This document shows, piece by piece, positions 31,066 through 40,621 of a stretch of DNA of 64,000 nucleotides. The stretch spans positions 1,674,001 through 1,738,000 of the forward strand of contig NZ_LT629766.1 of NCBI RefSeq assembly GCF_900105315.1, in the 5' to 3' direction. The translations under genes and the position numbers were made by a program. Position 1 is the first letter of the stretch. Each line of letters opens with the position of its first letter. Under the pieces are notes generated by a model. That model saw nothing but the letters and a program-made list of their open reading frames with translations, was not told where the DNA came from and did not search any database. Source of the stretch: Brevibacterium siliguriense. GTDB lineage: Bacteria; Actinomycetota; Actinomycetes; Actinomycetales; Brevibacteriaceae.

Positions 31066-31936
31066 GACGGTGCCTCAGCAGAAGGGTGTGCAGCCGTTCG
31101 AGGGCCGACTTCGGATGATCGATGTCGATGTGGGCGATCCCCAGTTTGGCGAGAAGGTCGATGCGCTGTTGACGGCGGGCCGCCTCGGCGAGGGCGAACT
31201 CGTGTCTGACCTCGGGCTTCGTCATCACCGAGGTCGGCAGTCCGTGTTCGGGACGGGCGACGTCGAAGGGCGCCGAGGCGGCCGGGAGCCCTGCGAGGTC
31301 CGCGTCGGTGATCGTGATCCACAGGACCTCGTGTTGGGCGCGCAGCCGTCGGATCGTCGCTTCGGCCTCTGGGCCCAGGGGAGCCTGGTCGGAGATGACG
31401 ACCAACAGCATCCGATGGTTGATATGGCTGGTGATCCACTGCAGCTGGGTGTTGATCGACCCGGGGGAATTGCTGCCGGATTCTGCGAGGATCTGCTGCA
31501 GGAGGTGCTCGAGGTGGGCTTCGCTGCCTTTCCGCGGAGAGGCGGTGGTGTGGTCGGCGTGTCCGTGGATGAGCATGACGTCGTCGGCGTGGCGGACGGC
31601 GAGGTAGCCGACCATCCCGGCCATGAGGATGGCCAGATGGCGTTTGTCTGCTCCGGCGGAGGTGACGGCGTCGAAGTTCCTGGAAGTGTCGACGACCAGG
31701 CCGAGAATGTGCCGGCGGTGGGCGACATAGCGTTTGACCAGAGGCTCGGTGTGTCGGGCCGTGGCTTTCCAATCGATGTCGCGGATCTCGTCACCGGGGA
31801 TGTAGTCGCGCAGATCATCGAAGTCGAGGCTGTGGCCGTGGAAGACCGAGGAGTAGTCGCCGTCGAGGAGGCGCCGGGTCCGCCTGTGGGCGTGGATGGT
31901 CATCCGCGCCTTGATGCGATTGAGCAGGACAGTCAT
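31052..31936 (-). CDS. DUF58-family protein
   Basis: This 294-residue protein has the DUF58 signature: GDYSSVFHGHSLDFDDLRDY, then DEIRDIDWKATARH and the VWA-like strand ILGLVVDTSRNFDAV. DUF58 proteins are obligate neighbours of MoxR ATPases. The ATG at 31936 lies 12 bases after the stop that the moxR frame would have without its frameshift. Confidence 0.85.
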   Translation of the reverse strand: MTVLLNRIKARMTIHAHRRTRRLLDGDYSSVFHGHSLDFDDLRDYIPGDEIRDIDWKATARHTEPLVKRYVAHRRHILGLVVDTSRNFDAVTSAGADKRHLAILMAGMVGYLAVRHADDVMLIHGHADHTTASPRKGSEAHLEHLLQQILAESGSNSPGSINTQLQWITSHINHRMLLVVISDQAPLGPEAEATIRRLRAQHEVLWITITDADLAGLPAASAPFDVARPEHGLPTSVMTKPEVRHEFALAEAARRQQRIDLLAKLGIAHIDIDHPKSALERLHTLLLRHRRGPR

Positions 31937-31948
31937 CGGTATCGCCGA

Positions 31949-32943
31949 TCAGGGGGTGGGCACGGCCATGAGGAGGGCATCGACGATCTGGGTGCTCGTG
32001 ATGTTCTCGGCGGCGGCTTCGAAGTTGAGCTGGATGCGGTGTGCCAGCACGCGGTGGGCGAGGTCCTTGATGTCTTCGGGATGACGTAGTTGCGGCCGCG
32101 GATCATTGCCAGCGCCCGGCCGGCGTTCGTGAACGCGATGGAGGCACGCGGGCTGGCCCCGTATTCGATGAACGGGGCGAAACGGCCGAGGTACTTCGTA
32201 GTATTGCGGGTGGCATGGACGAGCTCGACGAGGTATCGGGTGATGGCGGGATCGATGTAGACGGTGCCGGCGTAGCGCTGCATGGTCACGACATCGTCGA
32301 GAGTGCAGGCCGGATCGGGCACCGAGTCCTTGTCGAAGACCCCGGAGTCGAGACGGGAGAGGATCTCGACCTCTTCGCCGGGGTTCGGATGGGTGAGCAG
32401 ATCCTTGATCATGAACCGGTCGAGCTGGGCCTCGGGCAACTGGTAGGTGCCCTCCTGCTCGATCGGGTTCTGAGTGGCCATGACGAGGAAGGGGCGGGGG
32501 AGTTCGAAGCGTTTGCCGCCGATCGTCGTCTGCTTCTCCTGCATGGCCTCAAGCATCGCCGACTGGGTCTTCGCCGATGACCGGTTGATCTCGTCGAGGA
32601 GGACGATGTTCGCATGCACGGGACCGAGCACGGTGTTGAACGAGCCTTCGTGCGCGTTGTAGATCTGCGAGCCGATGATGTCGGCCGGCAGCAGATCCGG
32701 GGTGCACTGGATGCGGGAGAACCTTCCGTCCACTGCATTGGCCAGAGCGGCAGCCGCCGTGGTCTTCGCCAGTCCAGGCACGCTCTCCAACAGCAGGTGA
32801 CCGCTTGAAAGGAGCCCGATGAGCAGGGATTCGCGCAGCCGCTGCTGCCCGACGACGAAATGGTCGAGATAGGACTCCAGGGCCTTGAGGATCGTCTGCG
32901 CATGTGCGATCTCCTGCGTGTTCGCCGGTGCCGTTGCCGTCAT
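31949..32943 (-). CDS. moxR: MoxR-type AAA ATPase, frameshifted near the C-terminus
   Basis: The protein has the AAA-3 fold of MoxR: LLLESVPGLAKTTAAAALAN as Walker A, IVLLDEINRSSAKTQSAML as Walker B, MATQNPIEQEGTYQLPEAQL, and GASPRASIAF. After MIRGRNYVIP (residue about 288) the frame is lost because of a run of three C where four are expected (complement of 32078-32080). With one added base the frame reads EDIKDLAHRVLAHRIQLNF and ends at 31949 with about 331 residues; as given it runs in a wrong frame to 31933. Everything upstream is intact. A sequencing error is more likely than decay. Confidence 0.8.
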
Positions 32944-33625
32944 GGTCCCTCAGTCTCTCGGTGTCACTGGTGTCTCGGTGCCGCTGCGGTCTTTCGACCT
33001 CGCAGTGCGGTGTGTCTCTGTGGTCTCCAGCATATTGGCTGGCACTGACGCGGAACAGCCGAGAACGTTGCAGTGCTGACACACTTGAGCGCGGCGTCCC
33101 GCTGAGTCCGTTCTCCACCCTCCGTTCACGACGGGGCCACCTCATGTCAGGACCGGGCTGTAGCGTCGATGGGACCGATGACGGATTGGGAGGAGGTGCT
33201 GTGACGCTCGCCTCCGCCTCGACGTGATCGGCACCGCATGCTGTGGTTCGGAACCGTCGGTCGAGGGTTCCGCGACATGCCCACAGGCAAAAATTTTTCC
33301 TGTGGACAGAGGTGGAAAACGTCTGCGGAGAACGGACCGAGAATCGGCCTGAAAGCCGCTGATGCCAGCGTCCGCGCAGGTGATGGAACTACACGAGTGT
33401 CGTTCACAGCCTGTGGACGATTGTGGACGGTGAGGACACAGGGTGTGGAACCTTCAAATGACACTGGTGTAACACTGGATATAGGGGTAAGGTCTAACCC
33501 GAACACAACATCTAGTGGTCACCCCTGAGCCTGCGCGCCGTGATTTTCATCATGATCGGGCAGTTGACGGGACACGGTCACAGCCATCAGAATGCCGAAC
33601 TGCACAGCAGAATGAAGGAGTCGTC
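32944..33625. promoter_or_regulatory. Divergent regulatory region between moxR and nrdH
   Basis: These 682 bases contain no convincing gene. Features: a palindrome CCACAGG (33281-33287) / CCTGTGG (33299-33305) around an AAAAATTTTT core; TGTGGAC-type sites resembling actinobacterial DnaA boxes at 33301 and twice near 33413-33429; and two NrdR-like boxes listed separately. The nrd promoter should lie between the NrdR boxes and 33600. Confidence 0.5.
33472..33518 (+). promoter_or_regulatory. Two NrdR boxes upstream of nrdH
   Basis: ACACTGGATATAGGGG (33472-33487) and ACACAACATCTAGTGG (33503-33518) both fit the NrdR palindrome pattern ACACWATATATWGTGT loosely. They start 31 bases apart, the three-turn spacing usual for paired NrdR boxes. 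NrdR represses ribonucleotide reductase genes when dATP is plentiful. Confidence 0.65.
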
Positions 33626-33871
33626 ATGATCACCGTGTACACCAAGCCAGCTTGCGTCCAGTGCAACGCCACCTACCGTGCTCTCGACGCCAAGGGCCTG
33701 AAGTACAAGTCGGTCGATCTCAGCGTCGACGAGAACGCCCTCGACGTCGTCAAGGCCATGGGCTACATGCAGGCTCCCGTCGTCGTCACCGACAACGATC
33801 ACTGGTCGGGCTTCCGTCCGGACAAGATCGCCACCCTGACCGGCGAACAGTCTGCGTCCGTCGTGGCCTGA
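33626..33871 (+). CDS. nrdH: Glutaredoxin-like protein NrdH
   Basis: This 81-residue electron donor for class Ib ribonucleotide reductase has the redox motif CVQC (C10, C13) in [10 protein letters not shown], and the thioredoxin-like APVVV and WSGFRPDKI elements near the C-terminus. AAGGAG lies seven bases before ATG 33626. It opens the operon nrdH-nrdI-nrdE-nrdF behind paired NrdR boxes. Confidence 0.95.
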   Translation: MITVYTKPACVQCNATYRALDAKGLKYKSVDLSVDENALDVVKAMGYMQAPVVVTDNDHWSGFRPDKIATLTGEQSASVVA

Positions 33872-33873
33872 CA

Positions 33874-34287
33874 ATGCTGCTGGTCTACTTCTCTGCCAAC
33901 TCCGAGTACACGCACCGCTTCGTCGCGAAGCTGCGGCACCCGGCAGTGCGGCTGCCGACGTTGACCAAGGAGCCGACGCTGCGAGTGGACGAGCCATTCG
34001 TCCTCGTCACCCCCACCTATGGGGCCGGTCGCAATCGCGGGGCCGTTCCCAAACAAGTCATCAAATTCCTCAATGTCGAAGACAACCGACGCCATCTGAT
34101 CGGTGTCATCGGCGCCGGAAACACGAACTTCGGCGAGGACTTCTGCCGCGCGGCCTTCAAAGTCGCGGCGAAGTGTCAAGTACCCCTCATGTATCGAGTC
34201 GAACTCCTGGGCACTCAGGAGGATGTCGACGCTGTTAACCAAGGATTGGACAAACTGTGCGCGAGCTCGCTGAAGACCGCAATGTAG
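33874..34287 (+). CDS. nrdI: Flavodoxin-like protein NrdI
   Basis: This 137-residue flavoprotein supplies the oxidant for assembly of the NrdF dimanganese-tyrosyl cofactor. Features are [37 protein letters not shown] and [15 protein letters not shown]. The ATG follows the nrdH stop by two bases, and the 3' end overlaps the nrdE start by 31 bases. Confidence 0.94.
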   Translation: MLLVYFSANSEYTHRFVAKLRHPAVRLPTLTKEPTLRVDEPFVLVTPTYGAGRNRGAVPKQVIKFLNVEDNRRHLIGVIGAGNTNFGEDFCRAAFKVAAKCQVPLMYRVELLGTQEDVDAVNQGLDKLCASSLKTAM

Positions 34288-36419
34288 AGGACATCATCCG
34301 CGAAGAGACGGATCTGGATTACCACGCGCTCAACGCGATGCTGAACCTGTACGACGAGGACGGCAGGATCCAGTTCGAACGTGACAAGCAGGCAGCCCGG
34401 CAGTACTTCCTGCAGCACGTGAACAACAACACCGTCTTCTTCCACAACCTCAAGGAGAAGCTCGACTACCTCGTCGAGAAGGACTACTACGAGCCCGAGG
34501 TCCTCGAGCAGTACTCCTTCGAGTTCATCGAGCAGCTGTCGACGCGCGCCTACGATCAGAAGTTCCGCTTCCAGACCTTCCTCGGCGCCTTCAAGTTCTA
34601 CACCTCCTACACGCTGAAGACCTTCGATGGAAAGCGCTACCTCGAACGCTTCGAGGACCGCGTCGTCATGGTCGCTCTCTTCCTGGCGCGCGGCGACGAG
34701 ACGCTGGCCACCCAGCTCGTTGACGAGATCATCTCCGGTCGCTTCCAGCCGGCCACCCCGACGTTCCTCAACGCCGGAAAGAGGCAGCGCGGTGAACTCG
34801 TCTCCTGCTTCCTGCTGCGCATCGAAGACAATATGGAGTCGATCGGCCGTTCCATCAACTCCGCTCTGCAGCTGTCCAAGCGCGGCGGTGGTGTGGCCTT
34901 CGCGCTGACGAACATCCGCGAGTCCGGCGCCCCGATCAAGAAGATCGAGAACCAGTCCTCCGGCGTCATCCCCGTCATGAAGCTGCTCGAAGACTCGTTC
35001 TCCTACGCCAACCAGCTCGGAGCCCGCCAGGGTGCCGGTGCCGTGTACCTGCACGCCCACCACCCCGACATCTACAACTTCCTCGACACCAAGCGCGAGA
35101 ACGCCGATGAGAAGATCCGGATCAAGACCCTGTCCCTGGGCGTCGTGATCCCGGACATCACCTTCGAACTGGCCAAGCGCAACGAGGACATGTACCTCTT
35201 CAGCCCCTACGACGTTGAGCGTGTCTACGGTGTGCCCTTCTCCGACATCAATGTCACCGAGAAGTACACGGAGATGGTCGACAATGCCGCGATCAAGAAG
35301 AAGAAGATCAACGCGCGTGAGTTCTTCCAGACTCTGGCAGAGATCCAGTTCGAGTCCGGTTACCCGTACGTGATGTTCGAGGACACCGTCAACAAGGCGA
35401 ACCCGATCGACGGCAAGATCATCATGTCCAATCTGTGCTCGGAGATCCTCCAGGTCTCCGAACCCAGCAAATACGACGATGATCTCGGCTATGACGTCGT
35501 CGGCAAGGACATCTCCTGCAACCTCGGTTCGCTCAACATCGCCCTGACGATGGACTCGAGCAACTTCGGCCAGACCATCGAGACCGCGATCCGCGGACTC
35601 ACTGCCGTCGCCGAGACCTCGAACATCCAGTCCGTGCCTTCGATCGCACGCGGCAACGACATGTCGCACGCCATCGGCCTGGGACAGATGAACCTCCACG
35701 GCTACCTGGCTCGGGAGCACATCTACTACGGCTCCGATGAGGGCCTGGACTTCACGAACATGTACTTCTACACCGTTGCCTACCACTGCGTGCGGGCCTC
35801 GATGGAGATCGCGAAGGAGCGCGGTGAGACCTTCGCCGGCTTCGAACGGTCGAAGTACGCCACCGGCGAATACTTCGACAAATACACCGATGAGATCTGG
35901 CAGCCGCGCACCGCTCGTGTGGCTGAACTGTTCTCCGAGGCGGGCGTGCATCTCCCGACGCAGGACGACTGGCGCGAGCTCAAGGCCCAAGTGGCCGAGC
36001 ACGGCATCTACAACCAGAACCTCCAGGCCGTGCCGCCGACCGGTTCGATCTCGTACATCAATAACTCGACCTCGTCGATCCACCCGGTGGCCTCGAAGAT
36101 CGAAATCCGCAAGGAGGGCAAGGTCGGTCGCGTGTACTACCCTGCTCCCTTCATGGACAACGAGAACCTCGAGTACTACCAGGATGCCTACGAGATCGGC
36201 TACGAGAAGATCATCGACACGTATGCCGAGGCCACGAAGCACGTGGACCAGGGGCTGTCGCTGACGCTGTTCTTCATGGACACCGCCACCACTCGTGACA
36301 TCAACAAGGCGCAGATCTACGCCTGGCGCAAGGGAATCAAGACTATCTACTACATTCGGCTCCGGCAGCTCGCTCTGCAGGGCACGGAGGTCGAGGGCTG
36401 CGTTTCCTGCATGCTCTGA
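34257..36419 (+). CDS. nrdE: Class Ib ribonucleoside-diphosphate reductase, large subunit NrdE
   Basis: The 720-residue catalytic subunit has [20 protein letters not shown] (active-site Cys), the SNLCSEI region with the second Cys and the radical Cys-Glu motif, [12 protein letters not shown], and a C-terminal VEGCVSCML with the redox CxxC pair re-reduced by NrdH. The first 50 residues are a short form without an allosteric ATP cone, as in class Ib. GTG 34257 is chosen as start inside nrdI. Confidence 0.96.
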   Translation: MRELAEDRNVEDIIREETDLDYHALNAMLNLYDEDGRIQFERDKQAARQYFLQHVNNNTVFFHNLKEKLDYLVEKDYYEPEVLEQYSFEFIEQLSTRAYDQKFRFQTFLGAFKFYTSYTLKTFDGKRYLERFEDRVVMVALFLARGDETLATQLVDEIISGRFQPATPTFLNAGKRQRGELVSCFLLRIEDNMESIGRSINSALQLSKRGGGVAFALTNIRESGAPIKKIENQSSGVIPVMKLLEDSFSYANQLGARQGAGAVYLHAHHPDIYNFLDTKRENADEKIRIKTLSLGVVIPDITFELAKRNEDMYLFSPYDVERVYGVPFSDINVTEKYTEMVDNAAIKKKKINAREFFQTLAEIQFESGYPYVMFEDTVNKANPIDGKIIMSNLCSEILQVSEPSKYDDDLGYDVVGKDISCNLGSLNIALTMDSSNFGQTIETAIRGLTAVAETSNIQSVPSIARGNDMSHAIGLGQMNLHGYLAREHIYYGSDEGLDFTNMYFYTVAYHCVRASMEIAKERGETFAGFERSKYATGEYFDKYTDEIWQPRTARVAELFSEAGVHLPTQDDWRELKAQVAEHGIYNQNLQAVPPTGSISYINNSTSSIHPVASKIEIRKEGKVGRVYYPAPFMDNENLEYYQDAYEIGYEKIIDTYAEATKHVDQGLSLTLFFMDTATTRDINKAQIYAWRKGIKTIYYIRLRQLALQGTEVEGCVSCML

Positions 36420-36429
36420 TCAATGGAAT

Positions 36430-36457
36430 CGGCGGACCGATGTGAATCGGTCCGCCG
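36430..36457 (+). terminator. Perfect hairpin between nrdE and nrdF
   Basis: CGGCGGACCGAT and ATCGGTCCGCCG (12 bp each) around GTGA, ten bases after nrdE. There is no T-run; it may attenuate or set mRNA ends so that nrdE and nrdF levels differ. Confidence 0.6.
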
Positions 36458-36468
36458 GCTTCGTGTGA

Positions 36469-37536
<1,068 letters not shown>

Positions 37537-37561
37537 GTCCTCGTCCCACACACACCGAAAC

Positions 37562-37598
37562 GGCCCATTCGAGCACATACGCTCGGGTGGGCCTTTCG
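37562..37598 (+). terminator. Terminator of the nrd operon
   Basis: GGCCCATTCGAGC (37562-37574) and GCTCGGGTGGGCC (37581-37593) pair over 13 positions with two G-U pairs, followed by TTTCGTCTT. Confidence 0.7.
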
Positions 37599-37647
37599 TC
37601 TTGATGAGCGGAGACGAGGCGACGCCGGGACTGGCTCAGCCGTGAAC

Positions 37648-37697
37648 GACAGACGCCCACCCGCTGCGTAAAACCCGGCAGCAAGTGGGCGTCTGTC
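37648..37697 (-). terminator. Long hairpin downstream of a small minus-strand gene
   Basis: GACAGACGCCCAC and GTGGGCGTCTGTC form a perfect 13-bp stem, with an inner GCTGC/GCAGC pair. It lies between the convergent ends of nrdF and the 56-residue gene. Confidence 0.6.
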
Positions 37698-37767
37698 AAT
37701 CAGTCCGGATCAGGCCGACCCTATGTGGCCGTGCTGATCCCTGCAGATCATGGTGACCGATGTTGGG

Positions 37768-37938
37768 TCAGGCGGCGGCCAGCGGCGTGATCTCACGCAG
37801 CGAGGTGCCGGTGAACAGCACGATACGGCCGGTCGCATCTTCGATCGTGATCTCGCCAGGAGCCTGACGACAGATCCGGGGATCGATCATTCCTGCGTGG
37901 GCGAGTCCGCGCTGGACCCACTGTGGGAACTCAGACAT
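37768..37938 (-). CDS. Small hypothetical protein, 56 residues
   Basis: AAAGGAGGG lies just upstream of an ATG that opens a 56-codon frame (MSEFPQWVQRGLAHAGMID, CRQAPGEITIEDATGRIVLF, ending TPLAAA). The strong ribosome-binding site, the downstream hairpin and the sensible composition support a real gene. It has no membrane segment and no motif I recognise; the EITIEDATGRIVLFTG stretch suggests a small beta sheet. Confidence 0.65.
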   Translation of the reverse strand: MSEFPQWVQRGLAHAGMIDPRICRQAPGEITIEDATGRIVLFTGTSLREITPLAAA

Positions 37939-38291
37939 GGTTCCCTCCTTTCTTCAATTGTGAATAGCAGGCAACGACGCACGCTATTCTTCAGGTTCTC
38001 AATACGGCGATTGGGTGATCGCCATGGGGATCTGCGATTCGAAGAGACACAGTGTCCGGAACATTCATCTGCAAAGTCGAACCACGATCGGGGCCTACGA
38101 CTTCAAAAGCTTGTCGTCAGGAGCAACGCAACGATCGGTTCGATGAATGCGGACAACTTCGAACGCAAGAAACAATCATAACGCGTCAATGCTCGAGTTG
38201 TCCATTCGACGTCAGAGATCGCGACTTGTGTTCGCGAATGCCTCCCCGACACCTGCGCCGACTCGCTCGCCGAGGCGACCCTGGAGCTCGG
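37939..38291. other. Intergenic region of lower GC, no gene seen
   Basis: There are about 350 bases between the small gene and the carboxypeptidase gene. The part next to the small gene is clearly less GC-rich than the surroundings and should hold its promoter. One CGCCGAGGCG motif is at 38268-38277. Confidence 0.5.
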
Positions 38292-39524
38292 TTATCGTCG
38301 TCCCTGCATGCGTGCTCGCAGTCGCAACCACAGGACCACGGTGAGGACGAACAGCACGACTCCGCCGGCCAGGAGACCGAGCGCGAGTGGATTCTCCAGT
38401 GCCACACCGACGGACTGGGTCGCCATCGACGATTCCGACTCGTCTGAGTCCTGAGCTCTCACCGCTCCACTGGAATCCGGTTCGGCACCGCCGGCATCAC
38501 TCGAGCTTCCGGTGGTGGTGAGATCCGCCTCGGCGGTGGCCTGTACCCCTACGGGGACGGTCTGCAGCGATTTCGGGTCCTTCTGGGCGAATTCCCATTC
38601 GAGCAGGTCCTTGGCGACTTGGCGGGAATTGTTGTCGATGCCGAGCATCGTCGCGACCACGCGGTGCCCATCGCGTTCGGCCACGGCCACATAGGAGCCC
38701 TTCGCGGCCCGGGTGAACCCGTTCTTCAGGCCCAGCCCGCCATCGACCTGGCCGACGATCTTCGTGTGGTTCTGGATCTCGTAGCCTTTGAATTTCTCTT
38801 TCGTCTGCGGGTTCTTCCCGCCCGGGAACTTGAACGTCTCCGTCCCGATGACTTTCATCAGGTAATCGTCCTCGCACACCGCCCACGCGAGCTTCATGAG
38901 GTCCTCAGCGGTCGTGTACTGGCCTTTCGCATCCAGCCCCGAAGTGTTCTTCGCCTGCGTGTTCGACATGCCCAGCTCCGCAGCCTTCTCATTCATCAGC
39001 TTCACTGCCTTGGCCTGCCCGCCTGCTGCGCGACCGAGAGCATTCGCCGCATCATTGGCGCTCGACATCAGCATCGCGTGGAAGAGCAGATCGATGGAGT
39101 ACTTGTTCGTCTGCATGAGACCGACCTTCGTCCCATCGACTTGCATGTCCTCGAACTCGGCGGTCACCTTCTTCTTCTTGTCATCGAACTCGTCGACCAG
39201 TGCCAGAGCCGTGAGCAGCTTGATCGTCGACGCCGGAGCGTGGCGCTTCTCGACGTTCTTCGCCACATGCAGCTCGCCGGAGTCGAGGTCGCCCACGAGC
39301 CAGGAGGTGCCCGTCGGCTTCGGTGGCTTGGCCCCATCGCCGAGGTCGTCGGGACTCACGTACGCCGGTGCCGTCGACTCCGCCGGTTGAGGCACCGCCT
39401 GCGCGGCAGCGGGGGAGTGGACGAGCTGGGCGGCGAGCATGAGCATTGCGGCAGCCATGCCGATGACACTCAGGTGCAGAGTCCGAGGTGAGGAAGCGGT
39501 CGAGCGGGTGAAACGCATGCGCAC
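38292..39524 (-). CDS. dacA: D-alanyl-D-alanine carboxypeptidase (low-molecular-weight PBP)
   Basis: This 410-residue enzyme of peptidase family S11 trims pentapeptide stems in the cell wall. It has a signal peptide (LHLSVIGMAAAMLMLAAQLV), then SxxK as STIKLLTAL, SxN as SSANDAANAL, and KNG in GLGLKNGFTRAAKGSY in place of the common KTG, a variant known in this family. A Ser/Asp/Ala linker leads to a C-terminal membrane helix (ALGLLAGGVVLFVLTVVLWL) and a basic end. It is monocistronic. Confidence 0.9.
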   Translation of the reverse strand: MRMRFTRSTASSPRTLHLSVIGMAAAMLMLAAQLVHSPAAAQAVPQPAESTAPAYVSPDDLGDGAKPPKPTGTSWLVGDLDSGELHVAKNVEKRHAPASTIKLLTALALVDEFDDKKKKVTAEFEDMQVDGTKVGLMQTNKYSIDLLFHAMLMSSANDAANALGRAAGGQAKAVKLMNEKAAELGMSNTQAKNTSGLDAKGQYTTAEDLMKLAWAVCEDDYLMKVIGTETFKFPGGKNPQTKEKFKGYEIQNHTKIVGQVDGGLGLKNGFTRAAKGSYVAVAERDGHRVVATMLGIDNNSRQVAKDLLEWEFAQKDPKSLQTVPVGVQATAEADLTTTGSSSDAGGAEPDSSGAVRAQDSDESESSMATQSVGVALENPLALGLLAGGVVLFVLTVVLWLRLRARMQGRR

Positions 39525-39832
39525 CAGTCTACTTTCGCCCCCATCGGCTCGTCCTCAGGTTTTCCTCACTGGGACGAACCAGCACCGAGGCGACCCCGAC
39601 CACCCACCGAAGCGGACCCGCCGGGTCGGGTCAGTGATTGGCACAGATTCTTCCGGACTGCTCAGGTTCCTCGCTGTGCACTTGAGAGAAATGTGTGCCG
39701 CAACCAGGTCGGAACGTCGTCGAGGCGGCACCCCTGCCACCGAGGCGGCCGCTTCCGTGCAATCGGCACAGACGAAAGCGGCCCCGCACCACTCGGTGCG
39801 GGGCCGCTGCAGTCTGGCTCAGGCTGACGCGA
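39525..39832. other. Intergenic region between the dacA start and sdhB end
   Basis: It holds the dacA promoter region and the sdh terminator hairpin at 39778-39807. No gene is recognisable. Confidence 0.5.
39778..39807 (-). terminator. Terminator hairpin of the sdh operon
   Basis: GCGGCCCCGCACC and GGTGCGGGGCCGC form a perfect 13-bp stem around ACTC, 26 bases after the sdhB stop on the minus strand. Confidence 0.75.
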
Positions 39833-40621
39833 TCAGAACGCGCGCTGGAGGATCGCCTGCTTCACCTCGGCGATGGCCTTGGTGATCTCGATGCCACGAG
39901 GGCAGGCCTCGGTGCAGTTGAAGGTGGTGCGGCAGCGCCACACGCCTTCCTTGTCGTTGAGGACCTCGAGGCGCATGTCTCCGCCTTCGTCACGCGAATC
40001 GAAGATGAAACGGTGCGCGTTGACGATCGCGGCCGGACCGAAGTACTGGCCGTCGGTCCAGAACACGGGGCACGACGAGGTGCACGCAGCGCAGAGGATG
40101 CATTTCGTGGTGTCGTCGAAGGCCGCACGCTGTTCGGCCGACTGCAGACGCTCACGCGTGGGCTCGTGTCCCGAGGTGACGAGGAACGGCATGACCTCGC
40201 GGTACGACTGGAAGAAGGGCTCCATGTCGACGATCATGTCCTTCTCGAGCGGAAGGCCCTTGATCGCCTCGACGGTGATCGGTTTGGACGTGTCGAGGTC
40301 CTTGAGCAGCGTCTTGCAGGCCAGGCGGTTGCGACCGTTGATGCGCATCGCATCGGAGCCGCAGACGCCGTGGGCGCAGGACCGGCGGAAGGACAGCGAG
40401 CCGTCGATCTCCCACTTGATCTTGTGGAGAGCATCAAGCACACGGTCGGTGCCGTACATCGTGACGTTGTATTCCTCCCAGTGCGGCTCTGTGTCGACCT
40501 CGGGGTCGAAACGGGCGATCCGGAAGGTGCAGTCGAAGGACGGGATAGTTCCGCCTTCGCCTGACACGTGCGTAGGCAGGTCGATCTTCGACGCTGGCTC
40601 TGGGGTGGTATCGGTGCTCAT
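39833..40621 (-). CDS. sdhB: Succinate dehydrogenase iron-sulfur subunit
   Basis: This 262-residue subunit carries three clusters: the plant-type 2Fe-2S ligands in CAHGVCGSDAM and the following Cys, and CILCAACTSSCPVFW with CTEACPRGIEI for the 4Fe-4S and 3Fe-4S clusters. It passes electrons from FAD in SdhA to quinone in the membrane anchors. It directly follows sdhA (stop and start overlap by one base) as the last gene of the operon. Confidence 0.96.
   Translation of the reverse strand: MSTDTTPEPASKIDLPTHVSGEGGTIPSFDCTFRIARFDPEVDTEPHWEEYNVTMYGTDRVLDALHKIKWEIDGSLSFRRSCAHGVCGSDAMRINGRNRLACKTLLKDLDTSKPITVEAIKGLPLEKDMIVDMEPFFQSYREVMPFLVTSGHEPTRERLQSAEQRAAFDDTTKCILCAACTSSCPVFWTDGQYFGPAAIVNAHRFIFDSRDEGGDMRLEVLNDKEGVWRCRTTFNCTEACPRGIEITKAIAEVKQAILQRAF

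Noticed and set aside
34215-36242. A 675-codon frame antisense to nrdE
   Set aside because: It is a shadow of a conserved gene: Val/Leu/Asp/Glu-rich low-complexity peptide with no ribosome-binding site.
38292-39524. KNG in place of KTG in the carboxypeptidase as a sign of inactivity
   Set aside because: KNG occurs in other S11 family members, and SxxK and SxN are intact, so the enzyme should be active.
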